Source of the DNA: Bacteroidales bacterium
GTDB lineage: Bacteria; Bacteroidota; Bacteroidia; Bacteroidales; Bacteroidaceae
Reading direction: 5' to 3'
NCBI GenBank assembly: GCA_004556745.1
Contig: SFFY01000045.1
Location: forward strand, 1 to 18,339
Length of the DNA: 18,339 nt
The position numbers and the translations under genes are program-made. Shown in pieces: positions 1-5,995 of this stretch. Within the stretch, counting starts at the first letter, position 1; each line of letters opens with the position of its first letter. The notes beneath the pieces were generated by a model. It worked only from the letters and a program-made list of their open reading frames with translations, ran no database searches and was not told the DNA's origin.

Positions 1-148
1 AACCAGAGGTCAAATCTGTTTTTGTGACGTGTTCCGTCCCGTCTGTCATGTAATAATTCCATTCTTGCGCTTCTTGCGCCTTGGCAGTTCCGCCGCTCAT
101 CAAAGCAGAGAGCAGGCAGGCGAGAAAGTGAGTAGTAAAATGTTTCAT
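1..148 (-). CDS. Secreted protein of unknown function, 5' end only
   Basis: The reading frame starts at the ATG at 148 and runs off the left edge, so only the first 49 codons are visible. The N-terminus (MKHFTTHFLACLLSALMSGG, then TAKAQ) is a typical signal peptide with a probable cleavage site after AKA, before QEAQEWNYYM. The protein is therefore exported, at least to the periplasm. The mature part seen (EWNYYMTDGTEHVTKTDLTSG) resembles no family I can name. A Bacteroidota-type promoter lies about 50 bases upstream, and a run of eight G (coding sense) sits just beyond it. Secreted proteins with such starts are common in Bacteroidales, but no function can be given. Confidence 0.8.
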   Translation of the reverse strand, partial: MKHFTTHFLACLLSALMSGGTAKAQEAQEWNYYMTDGTEHVTKTDLTSG

Positions 149-198
149 ATAATAAATAGTTTTTGAGGTGAATAATCAGGTACGGAAAAATTGCGCTG

Positions 199-239
199 CA
201 AATATAAGAATTTTTTGTTTTATAACTTTTACCCCCCCC
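199..239 (-). promoter_or_regulatory. Promoter of the left-edge secreted gene, with a G8 tract upstream
   Basis: Read on the minus strand, 206-199 is TATATTTG, an exact match to the Bacteroidota -7 box TAnnTTTG, followed by CAGCGC as is common at these promoters. The start of transcription should fall near 192, giving a leader of about 45 bases. No good -33 box is present 19-21 bases upstream. A homopolymer of eight C on the plus strand (232-239) lies roughly where -36 to -43 would be. The -7 match is direct observation; promoter function is inferred. Confidence 0.6.
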
Positions 240-387
240 ATATTTTCAACGAATTTAACTCTATTTGTTTCAACTCTGCGCTTTTTACGCTATAAAAAAA
301 GAATAATCTGCCAGTCAGTAATAGCAAGAACGTCTGACTTTCTCCCTATCCCTTCTCCACTTTCTCGGAACTATTTTTTTCTTCCTT

Positions 388-597
388 CTTGATAATTTTT
401 CCTGTCTCCTTGATATTTTTTACTATCTGCGCAGAAAAAGTTTGTTACAAACTTTGTAATACATGTTACAAACTTTGTAATAAAAAATCTCTTATAGGAT
501 AGTAAAAACTATCAAGGAGAAAGGAAAAAATATCACGGAGATAGCAAAAAATCTCTGCGCAGACAGGATTCCTGTCTGCGCAGAGCGTGAAAATTTT
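388..597. repeat. 21-bp-periodic array of interrupted palindromes (locus A)
   Basis: The stretch divides into ten consecutive 21-base units. Clear dyads: GATATT-TTTT-ACTATC (412-427), TCTGCGCAGA (426-435), TTACAAA-C-TTTGTAA at 445-459 and again at 466-480, GATAGT-AAAA-ACTATC (498-513), TATC-N5-GATA (531-543), and a 33-base palindrome at 553-585. Their centres (419.5, 430.5, 452, 473, 505.5, 537, 569) are separated by close to whole multiples of 10.5 bases. Positions 417-455 recur exactly, inverted, at 14281-14319. There are no unique spacers, so this is not a CRISPR. It holds no convincing coding frame. Function unknown. Confidence 0.85.
553..585. repeat. Perfect 16-bp-arm palindrome within locus A
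   Basis: CTCTGCGCAGACAGGA (553-568), a single T, then its exact reverse complement TCCTGTCTGCGCAGAG (570-585). Each arm itself contains the shorter palindrome TCTGCGCAGA, the motif that flanks the TTACAAA units in both array loci. As RNA it would form a very stable hairpin. No T-run follows on the plus strand, and only a mixed A/T stretch on the minus strand, so it is not a clear terminator of the minus-strand gene that ends at 669. Confidence 0.85.
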
Positions 598-668
598 CTT
601 ATAAGATAGCGGATGCTCTCTGCTGTGAAAGTGAAACCAACAAAGGAGCAGCCGGTGTGGGTCGCCAA

Positions 669-1541
669 TCAGAAGACCTCTACACTGTAACCGCCTTCCC
701 ATGTCTCGCCGGCGTGGGCGCAGTTGATGAAGGGGCGTTCGGAGATGTCGCCTTCGAAATGCTGGTGGTCGCAGAGACCGTACCATGGCTCGGCGCACAC
801 GAAGGGCGAATGTACGCCGGTGGGCGACCAGAAGAGCCAAACGGGTGCAGTGCTCTCGACGCGTGCCACGGGCTGGCGGTTGAGGTCGAGCACGGTGGCT
901 GCGCTGATTTGGTGGTCGTCGAAGATGAGTGCTTCGTTGGCAAAGGTTTCCACGGTGAGCGGCACCAGTCCGTCTTCGGTGAGGGGCACGGGCACGCGGT
1001 CGGGTTCAAGGCAGCCTTGGTCGCCGGCACGGAGCAGGCTCTTCGGCGTGCCTTCGAGGCGCAGGTAGCCGTCTACGGCGTTCTCCTCTTTCCAGTCGGG
1101 CAGATTGATGCCCGGGTGTCCGCCCATCTGGAACCACAGGTCGGCTCCGCCTGTGTTCTTCACCTTAAATTCGGCCACGACTTTGCGGTCTTCGAGGCGG
1201 TAGGTCACTTCGAGGTGGAAGGCAAAGGGGAAAATCTCGAAATCGCCCACGGTGCCGTTGTACTCGTAGGTAACGGCCGTTTCGGTCTGTTCTTTCACCG
1301 TCCACGTCTTCTGGCGCATGATGCCGTGTTTGGGGATACGCACTTCCTTGCCGTCCACACGCGTCACGCCGTTCCACATGCCGCCTACGATGGGAAACAG
1401 TATCGGGTTGCGCTCCTGCCAATAGCGGGCATCGCCTTGCCACAGGTATTCGCGGCCGGTCTTCACGTCTGTAAGGTTCTGCATCTGTGCGCCCACAGGG
1501 CTGATCACTACGCGCAGTTCTTCGTTCTGGATTGTCTGCAT
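669..1541 (-). CDS. Aldose 1-epimerase-like protein (LacX-type galactose mutarotase fold)
   Basis: A 290-residue cytoplasmic protein without a signal peptide. It matches the aldose-1-epimerase superfamily, LacX-like branch, which interconverts alpha and beta anomers of sugars or sugar phosphates. Visible marks: ERNPILFPIVGG (43-54), the first histidine in KHGIMRQKTW (His72), the second in GGHPGIN (His142), and CAEPWYG (Glu251) near the C-terminus, where the family's catalytic acidic residue lies. The length is normal for this branch. The start at 1541 is the first ATG and places the conserved N-terminal VVISPVGAQM segment correctly. It stands alone, 319 bases from the ompA-like gene, with no galactose or lactose genes nearby, so the substrate is unknown. 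I found no consensus promoter upstream; the gap is full of inverted repeats. Confidence 0.9.
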   Translation of the reverse strand: MQTIQNEELRVVISPVGAQMQNLTDVKTGREYLWQGDARYWQERNPILFPIVGGMWNGVTRVDGKEVRIPKHGIMRQKTWTVKEQTETAVTYEYNGTVGDFEIFPFAFHLEVTYRLEDRKVVAEFKVKNTGGADLWFQMGGHPGINLPDWKEENAVDGYLRLEGTPKSLLRAGDQGCLEPDRVPVPLTEDGLVPLTVETFANEALIFDDHQISAATVLDLNRQPVARVESTAPVWLFWSPTGVHSPFVCAEPWYGLCDHQHFEGDISERPFINCAHAGETWEGGYSVEVF

Positions 1542-1577
1542 AAGAATATAAGTTTTAGGGTGAATGTTTTAAGGGAG

Positions 1578-1597
1578 GGGCGTTTTGCAAAACGCCC
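1578..1597. repeat. Perfect 20-base palindrome GGGCGTTTTGCAAAACGCCC
   Basis: The sequence is self-complementary over all 20 bases and occurs again, identically, at 16780-16799. It sits 37 bases upstream of the epimerase-like start codon (minus strand), so it probably lies in that gene's leader or promoter. Diverged relatives are at 1723-1740, 14088-14111 and 16611-16697, with a half-site near 5270-5283. Confidence 0.9.
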
Positions 1598-1632
1598 GTT
1601 GTGTACGCCAATATTTTGAAAATGGTGTTAGG

Positions 1633-1699
1633 TGTTGGTTGAATATAGGTGTTAAGTGCCTTCCAGGCAGTTAATACCTTTATCATATTTCAACCAACA
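1633..1699. repeat. 67-base long inverted repeat (MITE-like or RNA hairpin)
   Basis: The left arm TGTTGGTTGAATAT (1633-1646) pairs with ATATTTCAACCAACA (1685-1699) with one bulge. AGGTGTTAA (1647-1655) pairs with TTAATACCT (1671-1679) with one G-U pair. TGCCT (1657-1661) and AGGCA (1665-1669) close a three-base loop. Almost the whole element is paired. No T-run follows on either strand, so a simple terminator is unlikely. It encodes nothing. It could be a miniature inverted-repeat element or a structured leader of the downstream epimerase-like gene. Confidence 0.8.
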
Positions 1700-1722
1700 A
1701 TTCAATGAGGCAAACGCTTTCC

Positions 1723-1740
1723 GGGCGTATGCATACGCCC
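1723..1740. repeat. 18-base palindrome GGGCGTATGCATACGCCC
   Basis: Perfectly self-complementary and followed by CTAC (1741-1744), giving the CGCCCCTAC edge also seen at 16795-16803 and at 5275-5283. It belongs to the same family as the element at 1578 (GGGCG...CGCCC) with a different centre. Confidence 0.8.
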
Positions 1741-1784
1741 CTACTGGTTATTTATATAACGCGCGACATATATAAAATATTATA

Positions 1785-1818
1785 GGCACATTCCAAAAAA
1801 ACTATTTCGGAATGTGCC
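1785..1818 (-). terminator. Probable terminator of the OmpA-family gene
   Basis: GGCACATTCC (1785-1794) and GGAATGTGCC (1809-1818) form a perfect 10-bp stem with a 14-base loop, 43 bases past the stop codon of the minus-strand gene at 1861. On the minus strand the hairpin is followed by TATAATATTTTATA: A/T-rich but not a pure T-run. This is a good hairpin with a weak tail, so termination is likely but not certain. Confidence 0.55.
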
Positions 1819-1860
1819 TTGGTGGGTTATGCTTTTTTGGTGCAATAGCGGTCGGGGCAA

Positions 1861-2991
1861 TTATTTCTCCGTAGCCGTGCCGATTACCACGCGGTTGTCG
1901 TCGTTGTCGGCAAAGGGTTGCACGGTGTCGCCCTTATAGGCAGTCGTGATGCGCGAGGCAGGAATGTCGTACTTCTCGGTGAGGAGTTTTGCCACTGCCT
2001 GCACGCGCTGTTCCGACAGATTGCGGTTGATGCGTCCGTTACCTGTGCCTGCATCGGCGTAGCCTGTAATCTCGGCGTTGGCGGTGGGGTGTGCCTTGAG
2101 CCACTGGGCAAAGGCTGCCACTTTGGCTTCTTCTTCTTCCGTCACGATGGCTTTGGCGAGGGCGAAGCGTACGGTCACGTCGGTCGTTTCGAGTTTGCGT
2201 TCCGTGGGCTGGGGTTTAGGCTGCGGCTTTGCGGCAGGCTTTTCTGCCGGGGCTGTGGCTGCCGTCTGCGGTTTTTCGGGTTGCACGGGGGCAGGCTGCG
2301 GCACGTAAGTCGGCTCTGTGGTTTTCTTCTTGCCGCCGAAGCGGAAGTTTACGCCGATGAGGGCCTGCAACTGCCAGTCGCCGTGGCCATTGAGTTTCGT
2401 ATTGAAGCGGTCTTGCAGGTTGTTGGCGGTGACTTCGAGGTTGATGCCGATGAGTTTCGACACGTTGGCTTCGAGCTGCAGACCTACGCGGAAGTTGTGC
2501 ACGAAGCGGCGGTCGTCCCAGCCGAGGTGCAGGTTGCCGTCGGCGAGGTTGCTGGCTGCGAGTTGCTTGAAGTCGTCGTTGTTCCACGTCACGCCGAAGC
2601 CGGCACCGCCGATGAGGTAGAGGTCCATAAGCGTTTCCTTGCTCGGGGCAAAGACGCGGCAGAGGTTGAGCATGAGGTCGAGGTCGGTGACGGCGTAGTT
2701 GTAGTCGTACTTCTGACCCGAATAGCGGAAGCCGCCCTTATTGTTGATGCCGCTCACGTGGAGGCGTGCGCCGACGGCGGGGGCGAGCATGGCACCCACG
2801 TTCACGCCGCCTATGGGCGTGATGAGTTTCGTGGCATCGTAGTTGGTAAAGGTGGTTTGCGCTCCGCCTTGGATGCCGGCGAAGAAATAGGGGTAGGAGC
2901 GGGTTTGCGCTTCCTTGCCCTCCTGTGCGGCGGCGGTGGTGACCATTGCCAGCGAGAGCAGGGAGGCTGCGAAAAGTTTTAAGCTGTTCAT
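1861..2991 (-). CDS. OmpA-family outer-membrane protein (beta-barrel plus peptidoglycan-binding domain)
   Basis: The 376-residue product has a signal peptide (MNSLKLFAASLLSLAMVTTA, cut near AAAQ at 23). An N-terminal barrel-like region (about 34-219) ends in GVNFRFGG. A proline/lysine/alanine-rich linker spans 223-266, and an OmpA C-terminal domain 268-376. That domain shows EITGYADAGTGN (308-319), NRNLSEQRVQAVAKLL (322-337) and DNDDNRVVIG (362-371), the usual OmpA-like pattern for binding peptidoglycan. It likely tethers the outer membrane to the wall. The frame is open for 49 more codons upstream, but that extension translates the octamer repeat and hairpins of the spacer; the signal peptide fixes the start at 2991. 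It follows the pgpH-like gene by 134 bases on the same strand. Confidence 0.93.
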   Translation of the reverse strand: MNSLKLFAASLLSLAMVTTAAAQEGKEAQTRSYPYFFAGIQGGAQTTFTNYDATKLITPIGGVNVGAMLAPAVGARLHVSGINNKGGFRYSGQKYDYNYAVTDLDLMLNLCRVFAPSKETLMDLYLIGGAGFGVTWNNDDFKQLAASNLADGNLHLGWDDRRFVHNFRVGLQLEANVSKLIGINLEVTANNLQDRFNTKLNGHGDWQLQALIGVNFRFGGKKKTTEPTYVPQPAPVQPEKPQTAATAPAEKPAAKPQPKPQPTERKLETTDVTVRFALAKAIVTEEEEAKVAAFAQWLKAHPTANAEITGYADAGTGNGRINRNLSEQRVQAVAKLLTEKYDIPASRITTAYKGDTVQPFADNDDNRVVIGTATEK

Positions 2992-3013
2992 ATAGGGTGT
3001 TTTGATATAATTA

Positions 3014-3053
3014 GTAGACGAGTAAACGAGTAGACAAGTAAACGAGTAGACAA
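3014..3053. repeat. Tandem octamer array, five units of GTARACRA
   Basis: Five abutting 8-base units: GTAGACGA, GTAAACGA, GTAGACAA, GTAAACGA, GTAGACAA. GTAGAC and GTAAAC alternate. The array ends 22 bases before the ompA-like start codon on the minus strand. A second array of the same octamer, three units, lies at 15853-15876, 18 bases before another minus-strand start codon. Confidence 0.85.
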
Positions 3054-3060
3054 GTTGGGG

Positions 3061-3108
3061 CGGGCTGTAAGCCCAATTGTTGCACATAGCCCAAGGCAAC
3101 GCCTTGGG
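3061..3108. repeat. Pair of short hairpins between pgpH-like and ompA-like genes
   Basis: GGGCT-GTA-AGCCC (about 3062-3074) and CCCAAGGC-AAC-GCCTTGGG (3090-3108, 8-bp perfect stem). They lie between the phosphodiesterase stop at 3126 and the octamer array. There is no T-run on either side, so neither looks like a full intrinsic terminator. They may process or stabilise a shared transcript or be dispersed intergenic elements. Confidence 0.6.
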
Positions 3109-3125
3109 GACGAGACAAGTCATCC

Positions 3126-5249
3126 TTACTTGCGCCACGTGCGGTGGAGGCCCGTGCCGAAGAGCGTGGCGTGGGGGCGCGGCTCGGGCGTTTCGCCCTG
3201 TTTGAGTTCGGGATAGGCGATGCGCGTGTGGTAGATGGTTTTAAGGCTGTCGGTGAGCACCTTCTTGGCATCTTCGATGTCGCGGAAGGTGATGGGGCAT
3301 TGGCGGAAACAGCCCTCGGCCACTTGCGCGTCGATGATTTTCTCGACCAACGCCTTGATGTTTTCTTCGGAATACTCTTTCAGGCTGCGCGAACTGGCCT
3401 CTACGGCATCGCACATCATCAATATCGCCTGCTCACGCGTAAAGGGATTGGGGCCGGGATAGTCGAAGACGTCGGGCGGCGTTTGCCCCTCGTGGCTGTT
3501 TTGCCAGCGAATGTAGAAATACTTGGTGCGCCCCTTGCCGTGGTGCGTGCTGATGAAGTCGCGGATCACGGTGGGCAGGTGGTATTTGTCGGCCAACTTC
3601 AAGCCCTCGGTGACGTGGCTAATAATGATGCGCGCGCTGCTTTCCTCGTCGAGACTGTCGTGCGGATTCACGCCGCTCTGGTTCTCCGTGAAAAAGGCGG
3701 GGTTGCGCATCTTGCCGATGTCGTGGTAGAGTGCGCCGGCACGCACGAGCTGTGGCTTTGCCCCGATTTTGTCGGCCACCTCTGCCGCGAGGTTCGCCAC
3801 TTGCAGGGAATGGATAAATGTGCCCTGCGCCACCTTAGACATGCGGCGCAGAATACTGTTGTTGGTATTGGTAAGCTCCACGAGCGTCACGCCGGAGGTG
3901 AAGCCGAAAGTCTTTTCGATGAGATAGAGCAAGGGGTAGGCAAAGAGCTGGAGCACGCCGCCGATGACAATATATATATATGTAGACACGTCGAGCATGT
4001 CGAAGTCGATGCCTTGCGCCAATTCGCACGCCATCATCGTGGAAAGCTGTACCACGGTGACGGACAGGGCCACGCGCATCAGCTGCGAGCGCTCCGTAAG
4101 TTCGCGCAGGGCGTAGATGGCCACGAGGCTGCCCATCATCTCCACGCAGAGGAACTCATAGGGCGCGTGCAGCGCAATGCTCGACAGCAGGAGAGTGACT
4201 ACAGCCGAAAGGAACGCCGTGCGCGAGTCCATGAAGATGCGCACGAACATCGGCACGATGACATAGGGCACCATGTAGACGCTGTAGAACATGTGCTTCA
4301 TCAGCGCGTAGGTCATCAGCGGGAACACGGCGATGAGGCAGAACATCAGGAAGATGCTGTGGGGCGAGGCGAGATAGTCGCGGCGGAAGAGTTTGAGGTA
4401 GCCCACGAAAGCGAGGCAAAGCAAGGCCACGAAGAGCATCTGCCCGAATATCGTGGACCACAGCCCTTCCGACGGGCTGCTGCGGCGGTTGCTCTCGCGC
4501 TCGAACGACTGCAATATCTTGTACTGCTCGGGACTGACTATTTCGCCCCGGTCGATGATGCGCTGCCCGCTCTGCACCATGCCGCTGGCAGGCGCTACGG
4601 CTGCGAGGAGGTCGCGATGAGCGGCGTTTGTCTTGGCGGTGTCGCAGGCAAGGTTGGCGGCGAGATAGGCGTTGATGTTGCAGCGCGTGAGGATTTCGCG
4701 GGCAAAATGCGCGGTGTCGGCCGACATGATGTATTCGTAGGCCGAGCGCGTGGTGAAGATGTCGTCCGCGCCGCGCTGCACCGCTTCCGTGCCGCTGATG
4801 ATGCGCACGCCTTTGAGGTTGTGGCGCGTGAGTTCGGTCATGGCCTCGTTGGACACGATGCCGCGCTCGTACACCAGGTTCAGGAGCTTTGCCACATGGG
4901 TGGCGTAGGCCGGCGGCACGCTTTTGAGTGCGTCCGTGCGGCGGGCTTGCTCAAAGGCTTTGAGTTGGTTCTTGCCGGCATCGGGCAGCCAACTGAAAAA
5001 GGGCAGGAAGTTCTTGGTCGCGCTGTCGCGCTCTGCCTGCAACTCCTCTGCGGTCTTGTAGATGGGGAAGTCGTACGTGGCAATCAGCGGCGCATAGCGC
5101 CACGGGCGATACAGTTCGTACTCGTAACCGAACTTGCTCTCGCGCGGCATGAAATAGGCGAGCGCACCGATGGTGAGCAGCAGCATCAGTGCCACCGCCA
5201 CGCTGCCGCGCATCTTGTCGCCGCGCTTTTCCTCTGTATTCCTTGCCAT
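3126..5249 (-). CDS. pgpH: 7TMR-HD membrane phosphodiesterase, PgpH type (predicted cyclic-di-AMP hydrolase)
   Basis: A 707-residue membrane protein with the full PgpH layout: one N-terminal membrane segment (about 15-33), a large extracytoplasmic 7TMR-HDED region (about 35-262), a bundle of membrane segments (about 266-445), then a cytoplasmic HD domain (about 475-650). HD metal and catalytic residues are present: His480 in GTFIHSLQVANLA, HDIG at 509-512, His545, THHG (His569-His570) and Asp614 in MMCDAVEASS. PgpH enzymes of Firmicutes hydrolyse cyclic-di-AMP, which governs potassium, osmotic balance and wall integrity; that activity here is inferred from architecture. The gene starts 39 bases after the barrel gene stops and follows nhaD on the same strand. 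An in-frame ATG at codon 13 is a possible alternative start. Confidence 0.93.
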   Translation of the reverse strand: MARNTEEKRGDKMRGSVAVALMLLLTIGALAYFMPRESKFGYEYELYRPWRYAPLIATYDFPIYKTAEELQAERDSATKNFLPFFSWLPDAGKNQLKAFEQARRTDALKSVPPAYATHVAKLLNLVYERGIVSNEAMTELTRHNLKGVRIISGTEAVQRGADDIFTTRSAYEYIMSADTAHFAREILTRCNINAYLAANLACDTAKTNAAHRDLLAAVAPASGMVQSGQRIIDRGEIVSPEQYKILQSFERESNRRSSPSEGLWSTIFGQMLFVALLCLAFVGYLKLFRRDYLASPHSIFLMFCLIAVFPLMTYALMKHMFYSVYMVPYVIVPMFVRIFMDSRTAFLSAVVTLLLSSIALHAPYEFLCVEMMGSLVAIYALRELTERSQLMRVALSVTVVQLSTMMACELAQGIDFDMLDVSTYIYIVIGGVLQLFAYPLLYLIEKTFGFTSGVTLVELTNTNNSILRRMSKVAQGTFIHSLQVANLAAEVADKIGAKPQLVRAGALYHDIGKMRNPAFFTENQSGVNPHDSLDEESSARIIISHVTEGLKLADKYHLPTVIRDFISTHHGKGRTKYFYIRWQNSHEGQTPPDVFDYPGPNPFTREQAILMMCDAVEASSRSLKEYSEENIKALVEKIIDAQVAEGCFRQCPITFRDIEDAKKVLTDSLKTIYHTRIAYPELKQGETPEPRPHATLFGTGLHRTWRK

Positions 5250-5288
5250 AGCGAAGATTTATTTGGTTGCGAAACGCCCCTACTTTAC

Positions 5289-5972
5289 TTAAAATACGTA
5301 CGTCAACTGCACTTGGAACGTATTGGTCTTGAAATCTATGTCCTGCCACTGGGTGATTGCGCCAGTCAGGTCGTTGATTTCAGGCACAGAGGTCGTGCCC
5401 GTCTTGCCGAAGGCGAAGTTGTAGCCCACGCCCACCTCAACGTGGCCAAGCACTTTGAGACCTGCGCCGATGTTCCACGTGGTTACCATGTTCTCCTTCT
5501 TAAACACGCCGTCGTAGTTTGTCCACTTGGTGTTGCCAATGCCGAAACCAAACTGCGGGCCGGTGGCGAAATACACGGAGCCGAGTTTGCCGAGACCAAT
5601 GCTGTAACGCAGGTTCACGGGAATTTCAAAACTGTGATAGTTGTTCGTCGTGCTCACCGTGGGATATGTGCCATCGGCATTCTCAACAGCAAAACCATCG
5701 GCATCATAAACATAGTCGCCCATATTCATGCGCCTCAGCGAATACTGCACGGAGGCATCGACGCCGAAACCGAGCGGCAGGCTGAGATAAACCTTCGGAC
5801 CGATAAACCAGCCGGCGCGGTTGCTTGTGTCGAAACTGGTCTTGAAATTCTTTATCTTCACCTTGGAATAGTTCCAACCGCCCGTTACGCCCCAGTCGAA
5901 GCCGATAGCAGAGGCAGGCAGAGCACTTGACAAAACGAACAATAAAGTCAGCGAGCAAATAATCTTTTTCAT
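5289..5972 (-). CDS. Small outer-membrane beta-barrel protein (PorT-like/OMP_b-brl_2 type)
   Basis: A 227-residue protein with a clear signal peptide (MKKIICSLTLLFVLSSALPA, cut after ASA near 22). The rest alternates aromatic and hydrophobic residues as in beta-strands (GVTGGWNYSKVKI, GPKVYLSLPLGFGVDASVQY, IPVNLRYSIGL, VYFATGPQFGFGIG, VEVGVGYNFAFG). It ends in QVQLTYVF with a C-terminal phenylalanine, the usual recognition signal for barrel insertion by BAM. The frame runs open far upstream through nhaD, but the signal peptide sets the start at 5972. The start is 23 bases beyond the nhaD stop, which implies co-transcription. The specific role (pore, assembly factor or structural barrel) cannot be read from sequence. 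Confidence 0.9.
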   Translation of the reverse strand: MKKIICSLTLLFVLSSALPASAIGFDWGVTGGWNYSKVKIKNFKTSFDTSNRAGWFIGPKVYLSLPLGFGVDASVQYSLRRMNMGDYVYDADGFAVENADGTYPTVSTTNNYHSFEIPVNLRYSIGLGKLGSVYFATGPQFGFGIGNTKWTNYDGVFKKENMVTTWNIGAGLKVLGHVEVGVGYNFAFGKTGTTSVPEINDLTGAITQWQDIDFKTNTFQVQLTYVF

Positions 5973-5995
5973 AATTGAGATATTAGGATGATATT

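Noticed and set aside
168..392. A 74-codon plus-strand frame in the first spacer
   Set aside because: AT-rich, Phe/Ser-rich translation with no domain, overlapping the minus-strand promoter of the left-edge gene.
388..597. CRISPR array interpretation of the 21-base repeats
   Set aside because: Units abut with no unique spacers, each is palindromic and diverged, and there are no cas genes.
657..2982. Long plus-strand frames (657-1619 and 1918-2982) opposite the epimerase-like and OmpA-like genes
   Set aside because: Both are antisense to real genes and have low-complexity, cysteine/histidine/alanine-rich translations.
2992..3138. N-terminal extension of the OmpA-like protein by 49 codons
   Set aside because: The extension would translate the octamer array and hairpins and would bury the signal peptide in the interior.
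3968..3982. TATATATATA runs at about 3968-3982 and 16559-16571 as microsatellites or promoters
   Set aside because: Both lie inside coding sequence and encode Tyr-Ile repeats (membrane segment of the PgpH-like protein, signal peptide of the dipeptidase).
3144..5930. A 928-codon open frame on the plus strand, opposite pgpH and the barrel gene
   Set aside because: It is antisense to two well-supported genes, its translation is dominated by His, Ala, Val and Arg without any recognisable domain, and it spans the gap between them. It is a by-product of GC-rich codon use on the minus strand.
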